In this document: positions 34,528 to 44,676 of the stretch, piece after piece
Layout: each line of letters begins with the position of its first letter
Position numbering within the stretch: position 1 is the first letter of the stretch
Assembly: GCA_937775265.1 (NCBI GenBank)
Contig: CALKBV010000011.1
Coordinates: 62,001-126,000, forward strand
Reading direction: 5' to 3'
Length of the DNA: 64,000 nt
From: an uncultured Pseudomonadales bacterium
GTDB taxonomy: Bacteria; Pseudomonadota; Gammaproteobacteria; Pseudomonadales; Azotimanducaceae
Notes under the pieces: generated by a model
Databases searched by the model: none
Told to the model about the DNA's origin: nothing
Seen by the model: the letters and a program-made list of their open reading frames with translations, nothing else
Program-made: the position numbers and the translations under genes

Positions 34528-36441
34528 ATGACTAACTCGAGTGAAGGTGATTTCGACACAATACTTGATGACGATAACCTCGAAGACACGACGGACGAAC
34601 TTGATGCGTTGGAAGAACTGGCCGGCAAGAAAGAAAAGCCTGAGGACGAGGACGAGACTGAACCAGAAGAATCAAAGCTCAAAGTCCTGATCGATACCGG
34701 AAAAGAGCAGGGCTATCTCACTTACGATCAGCTGACTGAAGCACTACCCGAAAGTATTGAAGAAACCGACGAGTTCGAAAGTATTGTTCTAATGTTCGAA
34801 GAGATGGGTGTCTCGGTTTACGAAGCGGCGCCTGATCCGGCATCGTTGAAGTCGTCATCGGATGATATAGCTGACAATGAAGACCAAACCATTGGCGGTA
34901 TTGAAAGTGTTGTAGGCAAGACCATGGACCCTGTCCGCATGTATATGCGTGAGATGGGAACAGTGCCTCTGTTAACGCGAGCCGGTGAAATTGAAATCGC
35001 CAAACGAATTGAAGATGGTATTCGCGAGACGATGTCGATCATGGCTGGTTACCCAGGGACGGTGGAATATGTCCTCGCGGTCTACGAAGAAGTTATCGAA
35101 GATGAAGGTGAGGTTTCTGCCGTTATCTCAGGGTTTCTCGACCCGGAAGATATCATTCCAGACATGTCCCTGATCGCTGAGGCGAAATCGAGCGGCAACT
35201 ATGAAGCTGGTGAGGACGACAATACCGGTAAGCTTGACCATGATCTGGGGCATCTAAGATTCAAGATCTTGGATAAGGCCTACAAAGCTTATGATCGGGC
35301 CAGGACCAAGCAGGGCCGGTTAGATCCGAAGACAGTCAAGGCCCAGGGGAAAATGGCTGACGCATTTAGCCTGTTCAAGCTGGTACCTGCGGTGATGGAT
35401 CCGATACTGGAGCTTGTTCGTCGTGATATGCAGCTAATCAGGGATCAGGAACGATCGATTCGTGACTTGTGTGTCCGCAAAAGCAAGATGCCCAGGGAAG
35501 TGTTCCTGAAGAGCTATGTTGGCAACGAGACCAGCGTCGGCTGGATCGACGACATGACAGAAAAGATGCCAGAAATTGCAGAAAGCTTACAAAAAGTAAG
35601 GGTCTCTGTTCGTCATGGTAACAAGCTGATCAAACGCATATCGACTCGAACTGATATGAGCATTGCGGAAATCAAGGACCTTAACCGTCGTTTATTCCTG
35701 GCGGTCGGAAACACTCGTGCCGCCAAGAAGGACATGATTGAGGCAAATCTCAGGCTGGTCATCTCGATAGCCAAGAAGTACACCAACCGTGGATTGCATT
35801 TCCTCGATCTGATTCAGGAAGGCAACATTGGTTTGATGAAGGCTGTCGACAAGTTTGAGTACCGTCGTGGATTCAAGTTTTCTACCTACGCCACCTGGTG
35901 GATCAGGCAGGCGATCACCCGTTCTATCTCGGATCTGGCGCGAACGATTCGAGTACCGGTCCATATGATGGAAACGGTGAACAAGCTCAACCGATTGACT
36001 CGGCAGCTGATTCAGGAACTCGGGCGGTCACCGACAATCGAGGAATTGTCCAAGAGGATGGACTTGCCGGAAGACAAAGTCCTGAAGGCGTTAGATGTAG
36101 CGAAACAGCCTATCTCACTGGAAACACCTGTCGGTGATGATGATGATTCCACCATGTGGAATCTCGTGAGTGACACCACTGCTGAATCCCCGATGGACCA
36201 CGCGACGGATGCAGGGTTGAAAGAGACCACGACCAATGTGTTGACTGCTTTGACCGACCGTGAGGCCAAAGTACTAAGGATGCGGTTTGGTATTGATATG
36301 AATACTGATCACACCCTTGAAGAAGTGGGCCGTCAGTTTTCGGTAACGCGCGAGCGTATTCGGCAGATTGAAGCCAAGGCGCTTCGAAAGCTCAGGCATC
36401 CCTCCAGGTCGGAACAGCTTAAAAGCTTTATCGAGGGGTGA
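34528..36441 (+). CDS. rpoD: RNA polymerase primary sigma factor (sigma-70)
   Basis: A 637-residue housekeeping sigma factor. Region 1.1 begins at about residue 49 ([19 protein letters not shown]), region 1.2 is [18 protein letters not shown], regions 2.1-2.4 contain [20 protein letters not shown] and [15 protein letters not shown], region 3 follows, and the helix-turn-helix of region 4.2 is [20 protein letters not shown]. The first 48 residues are a very acidic addition ([10 protein letters not shown]) not present in E. coli RpoD, which starts close to region 1.1. The ATG follows ACGGAG. A hairpin terminator follows the gene. It is not in an rpsU-dnaG-rpoD operon. Confidence 0.98.
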   Translation: MTNSSEGDFDTILDDDNLEDTTDELDALEELAGKKEKPEDEDETEPEESKLKVLIDTGKEQGYLTYDQLTEALPESIEETDEFESIVLMFEEMGVSVYEAAPDPASLKSSSDDIADNEDQTIGGIESVVGKTMDPVRMYMREMGTVPLLTRAGEIEIAKRIEDGIRETMSIMAGYPGTVEYVLAVYEEVIEDEGEVSAVISGFLDPEDIIPDMSLIAEAKSSGNYEAGEDDNTGKLDHDLGHLRFKILDKAYKAYDRARTKQGRLDPKTVKAQGKMADAFSLFKLVPAVMDPILELVRRDMQLIRDQERSIRDLCVRKSKMPREVFLKSYVGNETSVGWIDDMTEKMPEIAESLQKVRVSVRHGNKLIKRISTRTDMSIAEIKDLNRRLFLAVGNTRAAKKDMIEANLRLVISIAKKYTNRGLHFLDLIQEGNIGLMKAVDKFEYRRGFKFSTYATWWIRQAITRSISDLARTIRVPVHMMETVNKLNRLTRQLIQELGRSPTIEELSKRMDLPEDKVLKALDVAKQPISLETPVGDDDDSTMWNLVSDTTAESPMDHATDAGLKETTTNVLTALTDREAKVLRMRFGIDMNTDHTLEEVGRQFSVTRERIRQIEAKALRKLRHPSRSEQLKSFIEG

Positions 36442-36449
36442 CAGTTCTG

Positions 36450-36478
36450 GGGGTCAGCGTTGACCCCTTTCTCTCTTC
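36450..36478 (+). terminator. Terminator after rpoD
   Basis: GGGGTCA-GCGT-TGACCCC is a perfect 7-bp hairpin followed by a pyrimidine-rich, T-rich run (TTTCTCTCTTC), 8 bp after the rpoD stop. Confidence 0.75.
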
Positions 36479-36540
36479 TTTTCTTTCTTCCCTTTTTCTC
36501 TCGGGACCGTAAACCCGCACGGTGTGCTAGTTTATGGTCC

Positions 36541-36863
36541 ATGCCAACCCGAAGTCGACCAGGCTCCAACGACGAGAAACTCAGCCATAAAGCTATTTGA
36601 AGCTCTATTCGAAGAGTCGTCGCTGTTACTGGTAAGATTCAAAACGCTGACGAGAACTTCGATGAAGTTCTGGTCTTTACTCGCGGTGAAAGTACCCGGG
36701 TAGAGCAGTTAAAAATGTTCTTTGGTCTGGTCAAAAAGAGTTCAGTTGCGCTAATTTCGATCGGGTCGTTCCATACATCAATTATAAAGACGGTGTGACA
36801 CGAATCGAAAGCGCCTGTGAGCTGTTTGATGAGCGCCGGGAAGAGTATTTTAAATTCAATTAG
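36541..36863 (+). pseudogene. Decayed coding remnant, unidentified
   Basis: This stretch reads as protein-like sequence only if frames are joined. From 36601 one frame gives RVVAVTGKIQNADENFDEVL and then VFTRGESTRVEQLKMFFGLV; after an A5 run near 36733-36738 the -1 frame continues EFSCANFDRVVPYINYKDGV and ends ELFDERREEYFKFN before TAG 36861-36863. Upstream, frames are also broken (TGA at 36598). I cannot name the family. It may be a dead gene or one affected by base-call errors in homopolymers. A downstream membrane protein starts 17 bp later. Confidence 0.35.
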
Positions 36864-36880
36864 AGCGGGAGCAAGCCCTG

Positions 36881-37336
36881 GTGAAGAAACTAAAGAAACT
36901 TTTTGCGGGACGCCCACATTGGATGAACGCACTGATGATTTTTTGTGCATATATGACGTTCATCTACATGCCATTTGATTTGTTTTACAAGCCCGTCGAC
37001 CAGGATGCTGAAGTCTGGTTTGGCTACATGCTCCATGGTTGGGCTGCCAAGGTGACTGAACCCTTGCACTGGTTGATCTACGGAGCCGGATTCTTCGGTT
37101 TTCTGAAGATGAAACGGTGGATGTTTCCCTGGGCGGCTCTTTATGTTGTGCAAGTAGCAATCGGCATGGCGGTCTGGCCCTGGCTCTACACCGAAACCGA
37201 CTGGTGGATGGGTGCATTTATTGGCCTCCCGTTTGCGGCGCTGGCCGTCATGCTGTGGCGGGCAAAAAGTCAGTTTAATGCTATGGTCGTTGGAGCCATT
37301 GATGTCGAGCAACAAGACGCTAAATCGCCAAATTAG
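36881..37336 (+). CDS. Hypothetical membrane protein, four hydrophobic segments
   Basis: A 151-residue protein that I do not recognise. It starts at GTG with GGGAG about 9 nt upstream. The basic N-terminus (MKKLKKLFAGR) is followed by hydrophobic segments at about residues 15-35, 61-76, 82-100 and 108-124, rich in Trp and aromatic residues (MAVWPWLYTETDWWMGAFIG). The C-terminal 25 residues are polar and should be outside the membrane. It lies 23 bp before a short-chain dehydrogenase and probably belongs to the same operon. Confidence 0.7.
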   Translation: MKKLKKLFAGRPHWMNALMIFCAYMTFIYMPFDLFYKPVDQDAEVWFGYMLHGWAAKVTEPLHWLIYGAGFFGFLKMKRWMFPWAALYVVQVAIGMAVWPWLYTETDWWMGAFIGLPFAALAVMLWRAKSQFNAMVVGAIDVEQQDAKSPN

Positions 37337-37359
37337 GCAAGAATCGAGGAGGGAGGTAG

Positions 37360-38352
37360 ATGGATAGCTTTGAAGGAAAGATAGCAGTTGTGACCGGTGG
37401 AGGTACCGGTATGGGAAGGGAGCTCTGCCTGCAGCTGGTTAAGGAAGGATGCAATGTCGCAACCTGTGATGTTCTGATGGAGAACCTGGAAGAAACAAAA
37501 ACTCTGTGCCAGAAAGTGAATCCCGACATCCTGGTGACTCTGCATCAATGTGACGTTTCCAGTGAAGAAGCCATGAACCACTTTCGGGACGAAGTGATCG
37601 CTGCCCACGGCGACAAGATTAATTTGTTATTTAACAATGCCGGTATTGGCGGCGGCGGCAGTTTTATGAATCCAGAGGACAGAGCTGACTGGGAAAGAAC
37701 CTTCAATGTCTGTTGGTACGGCGTCTACTATGGTTGCCGTGCCTTTATAGAATCATTGGTTAATGCTGATGAATCACACATCGTTAACACCAGCAGCATC
37801 AATGGGTTCTGGGCTTCCCTGGGCCCGAACACGCCGCATACCGCGTATTGTTCCGCTAAGTTTGCGGTAAAGGGCTTCAGTGAAGCGCTGGTCACCGACC
37901 TCAGGCTGAATGCGCCTCACGTAGGGGTTAGTGTTGTTATGCCGGGGCACATAGGCACCTCCATCGCGATCAATTCCGGAAAAGTTCTTGGACGACCAGC
38001 GGCTCTTGATATGAGTGAAGAGGACATCAAGGATATACGCGAGGGAATGATGAATTCAGGTGGAGAGATGTCAGAAGTAGTGATGAACCTGTCCGACGAC
38101 CAGATCCGTGAGTTCATGCACCAGAGGGGAATCGCATTTCGTGATAATGCCCCTACCAGTGCGGGGGAGGCAGCGACGATCATCCTGGACGGGGTTAAGG
38201 CGGGTAAGTGGCGAATCCTGGTTGGTGAAGATGCGCATCGGTTGGATGAACGAGTTCGAACCAACCCGGAATCTGCTTACGAGGCGTCTTTTATAGAGGC
38301 CACGCGGGATGGCGGCGACTTGGTAGAGCTAATTGGTACGACTGAACAATAA
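37360..38352 (+). CDS. Short-chain dehydrogenase/reductase
   Basis: A 330-residue NAD(P)-dependent oxidoreductase of the classical SDR type with a C-terminal extension of about 70 residues. Cofactor motif TGGGTGMG (residues 12-19), NNAG (about 88-91), catalytic Ser in NTSSINGFW and YCSAK (Tyr about 163, Lys 167). An acidic Asp after the second strand (TCDVLMENL) favours NAD over NADP. The extended form occurs in alcohol- and steroid-oxidising SDRs of marine Gammaproteobacteria; the substrate is unknown. It has GGAGG upstream and ends 2 bp before an MFS transporter gene. Confidence 0.88.
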   Translation: MDSFEGKIAVVTGGGTGMGRELCLQLVKEGCNVATCDVLMENLEETKTLCQKVNPDILVTLHQCDVSSEEAMNHFRDEVIAAHGDKINLLFNNAGIGGGGSFMNPEDRADWERTFNVCWYGVYYGCRAFIESLVNADESHIVNTSSINGFWASLGPNTPHTAYCSAKFAVKGFSEALVTDLRLNAPHVGVSVVMPGHIGTSIAINSGKVLGRPAALDMSEEDIKDIREGMMNSGGEMSEVVMNLSDDQIREFMHQRGIAFRDNAPTSAGEAATIILDGVKAGKWRILVGEDAHRLDERVRTNPESAYEASFIEATRDGGDLVELIGTTEQ

Positions 38353-38354
38353 CC

Positions 38355-39761
38355 TTGTCGATCTTGTCTATATCAGGGCAACCGGCGGCGGCGCCACTTG
38401 GTTATCGAAGCTGGGCGGTATTTGAATGGGCGCGTAACCCTTACGTCATTCTGGTCACGATCTATATTTTTGCGCCCTACTTCTCGACCACGATCGTTGG
38501 TGACCCGGTGAAGGGACAGGGGCTGTTAGGTTATACCAACGCGGTTTCCGGTTTTTTGATCGCGCTATTAGCGCCTTTTCTTGGAGCGATCGCTGATAAA
38601 AGCGGTCGCCGTAAGCCCTGGATTCTGGTGTTCGTGGCGATAATGATTCCAGCGATCTATCTGCTTTGGTTTGCGAAAAAAGATGGTGGAGGAATTGGAA
38701 TCTACCCGACATTGGGATTGATCATCCTGATTGCCATCATGTTTGAATTCTCCGCAGTGTTTCACAATGCCATGCTGCCTTCCATCGCGCCGCGCTCGAA
38801 GGTCGGGTCTATTTCAGGGCTCGCACTTGCACTGGGCAATATTGGTGGACTGCTGTTGATGGTGTTTGTGCTCTATGCCTTTGCATTGCCCGGCACGGTG
38901 GACTGGTTCTTTATTCCGGAAGCGCCTCTTTTCGGTCTCGATCAGGAAGCAGAGGAACACAATCGAATCGTGGGACCAATGACCGCTATCTGGTTGCTGG
39001 TTTTTAGTCTGCCATTGTTTCTTTTTACCCCTGATGGCAAGAACACAACATTCACCGTGAAACAAGCAGTATCGCAAGGGTTGAGGGAAGTTTGGACGAC
39101 GGTCAGGGCAGTGAGCCATTACTCCAATGTCGCTCTGTACCTCATCGCACGTATGATTTTTAACGATGGCCTGGTAGGTATCCTGGTTTTTAGTGGCGTT
39201 TATGCTGCGGGGACTTTTGGTTGGGATGCGATTTCACTACTTATCTTCGGCATAGTGACTTCATTGTCTGCTGCTGTTGGTGCTGTTGTTGGTGGTGTGG
39301 TCGATGATCGATTTGGATCTAAGGTGGCGGTGTTGATCGCAATAGGTGGTACCGCGTTACTGCTTGTCATCGGTGTATCGCTGCAGCCAGACTCGATTTT
39401 GTACCTCATTGATGTCACGCCTGGTGTTGCGGTTTGGTCCTCCCCATATTTTAAAACGTTGCCCGAAGTACTGTACTTTCTGAATACTCAACTTTTCGGT
39501 ATGTTTATCACAGTCGGGTTCGCCAGTGCCCGAACTATGATGGCCAGAATCTCTCCGCCGGAACTGGTAACTCAATTTTTCGGGCTTTACGCGCTATCAG
39601 GAACAGCAACGGCATTCATGGCTCCGCTGCTGGTGGGTTTTTTTACCGACTTCTTTGAGAGCCAGCGGGCAGGGCTTGCATCGCTGATCGGTTTGCTGGT
39701 GGTCGGTTTTGTGATGATGATTTTTGTTAAAGAAGAACAGGCCACCAAGCCAGATATCTAA
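38355..39761 (+). CDS. MFS transporter, Atg22/UMF1-like
   Basis: A 468-residue major-facilitator protein with about 12 transmembrane segments. The N-terminal part YRSWAVFEWARNPYVILVTI, the loop GAIADKSGRRKPW after helix 2-3 (the MFS motif A) and GGVVDDRFGSKVA in the second half place it with UMF1/Atg22-type efflux or amino-acid transporters. The start is unclear: TTG at 38355 sits 2 bp after the SDR stop, with a second TTG at 38364 and no good ribosome-binding site, so translation is likely coupled to the SDR. Its substrate is probably related to the SDR substrate. Confidence 0.83.
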   Translation: MSILSISGQPAAAPLGYRSWAVFEWARNPYVILVTIYIFAPYFSTTIVGDPVKGQGLLGYTNAVSGFLIALLAPFLGAIADKSGRRKPWILVFVAIMIPAIYLLWFAKKDGGGIGIYPTLGLIILIAIMFEFSAVFHNAMLPSIAPRSKVGSISGLALALGNIGGLLLMVFVLYAFALPGTVDWFFIPEAPLFGLDQEAEEHNRIVGPMTAIWLLVFSLPLFLFTPDGKNTTFTVKQAVSQGLREVWTTVRAVSHYSNVALYLIARMIFNDGLVGILVFSGVYAAGTFGWDAISLLIFGIVTSLSAAVGAVVGGVVDDRFGSKVAVLIAIGGTALLLVIGVSLQPDSILYLIDVTPGVAVWSSPYFKTLPEVLYFLNTQLFGMFITVGFASARTMMARISPPELVTQFFGLYALSGTATAFMAPLLVGFFTDFFESQRAGLASLIGLLVVGFVMMIFVKEEQATKPDI

Positions 39762-39782
39762 TCTTAAGTAGATGAAGTGCCG

Positions 39783-40646
39783 CTATAAGGACTTTAATAT
39801 AGCGTTGAGTAGTTTTTTAGTTTGTTTGTTGGGATTCATGGAAAGCCCTAGTGCAGCTTCCTTCCTGGCCACCTCAAGGTTCCCGAGCTCAGCGTTCGCG
39901 CTTGCGATCACAAGGTGAGCGACTGCCACATCGGGATCCCACCAACGTTTTTCGCGGCTCTGGAACTGCTGAACGGAAGAAATCGCTTTTTCATATTGCT
40001 CGGTTTGCATATAAAACTGAGCCAGAGAAAAGTAAGGCCCTGCGCGATTCATTAATGCAGCGGCCTCCTGGAAAGCGGCCTCGGCGCCCGGCATATCTTT
40101 TTCCTTGCTGAGCAACAGGCCTTTCGCCATGGCGCCATAGGCCTTGTCCAGTTGTTCGATTTCATTCATCTGCGCCCTGGCAATGTCCAGGTCCCCGCCG
40201 GCGATCCCCGGTGCATTGGTATAGTAAGCGAAGATGGCATACCGGGAATCGAGGTTCCCGGGATCAGCGGCAACGGAAGCCTTCCAGGACGATAGAGCGT
40301 TGTTCGCCATGCCGACTTTCTTGAAAATGTTGACCTCACCAATCAGCGCGAGGTATACCAGACCGGCAAGATAGTAGGCTTCACTATCACTAGGATACTG
40401 CTGGTGAAAGTCTTCCAGGGTGTCTGAAGCGTCGTCGAAATTACCTGAGTGGTACTGCACCCTTGCAAGATGAAACAATACATCACGATCTTGTTGTTTC
40501 TCGGATAGCCTGGTTAGAGTCTCTATCGCTCGTTGGTAGTCGCGTTCGTCGACTGCTTTGAAGGCAGAACGCAGCGTGTCGTTGGCGAAGGCGGGTGTAG
40601 CGAGCCAGCAGCAAACTATCAATGTTATAAAGGTTTTCATCGGCAT
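39783..40646 (-). CDS. Periplasmic TPR-repeat protein
   Basis: A 287-residue exported protein. A signal peptide (KTFITLIVCCWLATPAFA, cleavage near residue 21) precedes about six tetratricopeptide-type helical pairs from residue 25 to the end (for example DVLFHLARVQYHSGNFDDAS, YFSLAQFYMQTEQYEKAISS). TPR proteins are scaffolds; no partner is obvious. ATG 40640 is an alternative start two codons downstream. It converges with the MFS gene. Confidence 0.8.
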   Translation of the reverse strand: MPMKTFITLIVCCWLATPAFANDTLRSAFKAVDERDYQRAIETLTRLSEKQQDRDVLFHLARVQYHSGNFDDASDTLEDFHQQYPSDSEAYYLAGLVYLALIGEVNIFKKVGMANNALSSWKASVAADPGNLDSRYAIFAYYTNAPGIAGGDLDIARAQMNEIEQLDKAYGAMAKGLLLSKEKDMPGAEAAFQEAAALMNRAGPYFSLAQFYMQTEQYEKAISSVQQFQSREKRWWDPDVAVAHLVIASANAELGNLEVARKEAALGLSMNPNKQTKKLLNAILKSL

Positions 40647-40878
40647 AGTATCGGTGAGCTAAGATTCCAGAGGGCGCGGATAGGATTAAAACCCAGGTCA
40701 TGAAGGATACCCGGATCCTGTGATAAACCTGCCCGGTTTAGTGGCTACCAATATCAGTAGGTGATCAGTGAATATTGCGCTTCCATGCGTACCAGCGATA
40801 CATAGATCTATGCTGCACTCTCCAACAGGATCCCGCGGTTACGTGATCAAAATTACCAACAAAAAAGCAGACCCTGAT

Positions 40879-41127
40879 CTACTGACTCTCGCCGCCGCCT
40901 CCAGACACTGTAGACCGGTTCCTCAACGATTCCTGGGCCGCTTCACGCTCAGCCTTCAACTGTGCGGCACTTCTGCAGCGGGATACCCGGCGAAGTGACC
41001 CGGTAGGTGCGCTATCAGTGCAGTGTATACGTGCAGATTTAGCAGCGGCGATTTCTTCGGGCGTCCTGTCTGATGATGCGCAAGCACACAGCAATGATAC
41101 GCAAAACAATAGAGCAGCTTTGTTCAT
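40879..41127 (-). CDS. Small predicted lipoprotein
   Basis: An 82-residue lipoprotein starting MNKAALLFCVSLLCACASS, with lipobox LCAC (Cys about 17). The mature part is short, hydrophilic and charged (TPEEIAAAKSARIHCTDSAP) with two further Cys and a Gly-rich end. Serine after the lipidated Cys-Ala does not signal inner-membrane retention, so it should go to the outer membrane. I do not recognise a family. I chose ATG 41127 because it begins the signal peptide. It is divergent from the TonB receptor. Confidence 0.6.
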   Translation of the reverse strand: MNKAALLFCVSLLCACASSDRTPEEIAAAKSARIHCTDSAPTGSLRRVSRCRSAAQLKAEREAAQESLRNRSTVSGGGGESQ

Positions 41128-41318
41128 ACGGCCTCGGTTACTTTTTGACCGCGTCAACATACCACACACCACACACACGTTGTCAGTACTCGTTTGCGCA
41201 CAATTCAGTATGGTTATTGACATTAGTCACTGCGAGTTATACCTTTTGCGCTACCACGTGATCGATGAGTGGACGTCGTGAGTAGGCGCTCTATCTTCCA
41301 TGCGCAGTGGTTTTGCTG

Positions 41319-41345
41319 GACTAGGCTAGGCTGAAATGCCTAGTC
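41319..41345. promoter_or_regulatory. Inverted repeat upstream of the TonB receptor gene
   Basis: GACTAGGC and GCCTAGTC form a perfect 8-bp inverted repeat with an 11-nt loop, 30 bp before the receptor ATG. It may be an operator or a leader hairpin. It is not followed by a T run, so it is not a typical terminator. Confidence 0.4.
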
Positions 41346-41374
41346 TCAAATAATCTAAATGAGGGGACAGATTT

Positions 41375-44300
41375 ATGCAAAGGCTTTTTCGTCAGCGGTG
41401 GGTTATACCGTTCGCTTTACTAACTACAACTCTTTTGTCGTTTCAGACAGCTCAGGCTGCTGAAGAACTCGAAGAGGTGGTTGTCACAGGCTCTTACATC
41501 GCGGGTGCGGCAGAAGATGCATCGTTGCCGATAACAACGCTTCAAAGAGATGACCTAGCCTTGTCGGGTTCACCGACAACGATGGATCTGATCAAGAGTT
41601 TATCCTTTTCACAAGGCGCGGATGGCGAAACTGACCAGTTTCAGGCTGGGGCAGGAGCTGATCGCGCAACGATTAACATTCGAGGTCTTGGTCCAAGTCG
41701 ATCGCTTGTTTTGATCAATGGCCGTCGAACCACCTGGTCGCCAGGCGCGATCGGTGCTCAAGCGCAGCTGCTGGTAGACGTCAATATGATGCCATCCATC
41801 GCTGTTCAGCGAATCGAGATGTTGAGAGACGGCGCAGCCGCCACTTACGGTTCCGACGCGATTGCCGGCGTGATGAATTTTGTCACGCGGAGCGATTTCG
41901 AAGGGTTCGAGGTTTCAGCGAGTCATAAGGACATCGAAGAGTCAGACGGTGATACCGAGTTTGGTGTTATCTGGGGTGGCGAGTTTATGGATGGACGTGC
42001 GCACATTGTCAGTTCGGCAAGTTATATCGAGCGTAGTCAACTTCGAATTGCTGATCGTGACTGGGCGCTAAGAAGCTACGCGGATAATACCCGTGGTGGC
42101 TGGTCTTCAGTCGGCAGGCCATCGGTTCTGATTCCAAATGATCGTTGGGCGGCATCGCCAATCGGCGGCGGCTTCGGTGGGCTATTAGCCACCGGTATCG
42201 TAGATCCAAACTGTGAGAATCTTGGCGGGGCTAGAACAAATATTCTGGCCATTCCATTTGGTGATCCTGGGTCACTGGGTAATGGTGATCCCGGTTTAGG
42301 CGGCTTTTGCAGATTCCAGTACACGGCTTTCGATAACCTGGCTGAAGATGCAGAACGCTGGCAGTGGTTTACCGAAGCCACGTTCGAGATAAGCGACACA
42401 ACCACGCTAAGCATGGAGTTCCTGTTAACTGACAGCGATGTGCCTGGCTGGGGTACTTCACCTTCGTACCCACCCAATAAGCTGGTTGATGAAAACAGGA
42501 CCGTTCGAGCAAATAATCCTGGTCTGGTCGATATGGCGAGTAAGTACCCAGACTTATACGGGGCTTACGCATCATGTGATGAAGCCTATTGTATGTATGG
42601 CGGCGATGGTGGCGAGCAGGATGCAGAGGGCATTCCTAATGATTGGCAAGAAGTGGCCTGGTTCTATGGCCGTTATTACGGTCAGGACGGTCCGCCCAGG
42701 GAACATTTCCGCCACTCTGAGTTGATGCGCTTTTCTGCAGCGCTCGATGGCGAGTGGGGTGACAAAGGCTGGCAAATTGCGCTGACTTATTCTGAGTCAG
42801 AGCGTGAATCTGCCGGAGGCGACACGATGGTTTATCGTGACAATCGAGCACGCCAAGGTCTTGGTGGATTCGAGTGCGAAGCCCAGGTTCCTAATGAGTA
42901 CAATGCGCAGGGCCAGTTGGAGTTCTCACTGGCGACCGTTCAGGCCAATGCAGGTCAAGGCGCGTGTCAGTACTGGATTCCTTTTTCCAACTCGATGTCT
43001 GGCTCAGACCCACTGGTACCTAACGGCACTTTGAACAATCCGGACTTCAATCCGGCCCTGGATAATGAGCTTATCCGTGAATACATGATGACCTCCGGTG
43101 TTGGCTCAGGTGAAACCTCGTTGTTAACCATTGAAGGAATATTGACGGGTCAGTTGTCTTCCTTCGAGATGGGGGGCGGTCAGATAGACTACGCTCTTGG
43201 CTTCCAGTATCGGGACGAAAGCTATGAAACGGGTGTCTCTGGTTTCTATGATGGTTTTGAGTTTCCTTGTTCTGCGGGTCCTGAAATTAAGGATTGTGAG
43301 ACCGGTCGAACAGGTCTGTTCGGATTCCTGCCACCGAGTTTCCCGATCGATGAAGACAGGGATATCTGGAGTGCCTTCGCAGAATTCCATTTCCCATTTT
43401 CAGACACTGTTGAAGGTCAGCTTTCTATACGTCACGAAGACTACGGCGGAGAAACCGGTTCTACAACAGATCCAAAGGTCTCAGTCAGATGGCAGGTTAC
43501 CGATAGTATAGGCCTGCGGGCTTCATTCGGTTCTACATTCCGTGGACCTACCCTGAACCAGACTGTGGGATCCAACTCATCGAGTTCGTTGCAGTATGTT
43601 GCGGCAACCGGAGCGTTCAAGCGTATTGATACGACGGGTAACCCAAGCTTGAAGCCCGAGGAAGCTGATACGATTAACATCGGTTTCTTGGTTGACCGTG
43701 ATGGCTTGTTCTTTGATTCGGATAATTTCTATCTCACAGTGGACTACTGGTCATACGACTTCACAGATCCGCTGGTGACTGAACCATTCACAAACATTCT
43801 CAATCTGGCATGTCCTGCTGGCGTCTGCGATCCCGACGGAGAATATTTTGATCGGTTGGTTTTTGGTGGTACTACCAACGTGACAGATGTTGAGATTATT
43901 AACATCAACATAGTGAATGGTCCGGACTACGAGACCGATGGTATCGACTTTACCTTCAAGTACGGCTTGGAAATTGGTCCAGGTTATTTTTCAGCTGACG
44001 TGACCGGGACTCGAATCTTAAGTTTCGATATTGATTCCTGGGAGTTTGGCGGTAAGTATGATGCGCTCGGCAGATTGAACTACGGTACTTCGCTGGCAAG
44101 AACACTTGCCGAGTGGAAGGGACATGCCACGTTGAACTATGCCTGGCAGGATCTGAACGTTCGCTGGATAACTAACTATGTCGATAGTTACAAGTACGCA
44201 AGCGCGGCTCCACAGCCTGCGGGTGATGCAACGGTGCCGACATATGTCACTCATGACCTTCATGCAACCTACCGGTTCATGGATGGCAAGTTGGCAGTGA

Positions 44301-44431
44301 CAGGGTCCGTCATTAATATAGAGGATGACGATCCAGCCTTCATGTCTCGTGAAATGAACTATGACGCCTTTACACACAACCCATTCGGTCGTATGTACAA
44401 GCTCGGTATTACTTATTCAATGGGGCAATAA
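41375..44431 (+). CDS. TonB-dependent outer-membrane receptor
   Basis: A 1018-residue receptor. It has a signal peptide (cleavage near AQAA, residue 29), a TonB-box-like EEVVVTGS at residues 34-41, a plug domain (about 45-165, with RGLGPSRSLVLINGRR and YGSDAIAGVMNF), and a 22-strand barrel. The insertion rich in Cys-containing extracellular loops (CDEAYCMYGGDGGEQD, near 400) is typical of the large marine receptors for complex organic substrates rather than siderophores. The barrel ends YKLGITYSMGQ. The substrate is unknown. Its position at the head of the catabolic region suggests uptake of the compound degraded there. AGGGG precedes the ATG, and a terminator follows. Confidence 0.93.
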   Translation: MQRLFRQRWVIPFALLTTTLLSFQTAQAAEELEEVVVTGSYIAGAAEDASLPITTLQRDDLALSGSPTTMDLIKSLSFSQGADGETDQFQAGAGADRATINIRGLGPSRSLVLINGRRTTWSPGAIGAQAQLLVDVNMMPSIAVQRIEMLRDGAAATYGSDAIAGVMNFVTRSDFEGFEVSASHKDIEESDGDTEFGVIWGGEFMDGRAHIVSSASYIERSQLRIADRDWALRSYADNTRGGWSSVGRPSVLIPNDRWAASPIGGGFGGLLATGIVDPNCENLGGARTNILAIPFGDPGSLGNGDPGLGGFCRFQYTAFDNLAEDAERWQWFTEATFEISDTTTLSMEFLLTDSDVPGWGTSPSYPPNKLVDENRTVRANNPGLVDMASKYPDLYGAYASCDEAYCMYGGDGGEQDAEGIPNDWQEVAWFYGRYYGQDGPPREHFRHSELMRFSAALDGEWGDKGWQIALTYSESERESAGGDTMVYRDNRARQGLGGFECEAQVPNEYNAQGQLEFSLATVQANAGQGACQYWIPFSNSMSGSDPLVPNGTLNNPDFNPALDNELIREYMMTSGVGSGETSLLTIEGILTGQLSSFEMGGGQIDYALGFQYRDESYETGVSGFYDGFEFPCSAGPEIKDCETGRTGLFGFLPPSFPIDEDRDIWSAFAEFHFPFSDTVEGQLSIRHEDYGGETGSTTDPKVSVRWQVTDSIGLRASFGSTFRGPTLNQTVGSNSSSSLQYVAATGAFKRIDTTGNPSLKPEEADTINIGFLVDRDGLFFDSDNFYLTVDYWSYDFTDPLVTEPFTNILNLACPAGVCDPDGEYFDRLVFGGTTNVTDVEIININIVNGPDYETDGIDFTFKYGLEIGPGYFSADVTGTRILSFDIDSWEFGGKYDALGRLNYGTSLARTLAEWKGHATLNYAWQDLNVRWITNYVDSYKYASAAPQPAGDATVPTYVTHDLHATYRFMDGKLAVTGSVINIEDDDPAFMSREMNYDAFTHNPFGRMYKLGITYSMGQ

Positions 44432-44446
44432 CACGCCCTTTTTAGG

Positions 44447-44472
44447 AAGGCGCCGTAAGGCGCCTTTTTTTT
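44447..44472 (+). terminator. Rho-independent terminator after the TonB receptor
   Basis: AAGGCGCC-GTAA-GGCGCCTT is a perfect 8-bp hairpin followed by a run of T, 15 bp after the stop codon. Confidence 0.9.
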
Positions 44473-44676
44473 GGTTGCGTGTTTCTCAGTTCTCTATCTA
44501 GTCCATTTACTTCTTGTCCATTGCCTGCGGGCGTGTCGTGCAAATCGCTTCAGACATAGAAACTCGGGGCCGCCGCAGATACAGCCGAATAGGCACAATC
44601 ACCCGGCTCGAATCATTTTACTCATCATGAGATGATCTAGCCCTGTTATCGCAATATAAACGAGAAGGAAACGACT

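Noticed and set aside
39781-39804. Inverted repeat CGCTATA...TATAGCG between the MFS and TPR genes
   Set aside because: AT-rich, no T run, overlaps the TPR stop codon; not convincing as a terminator.
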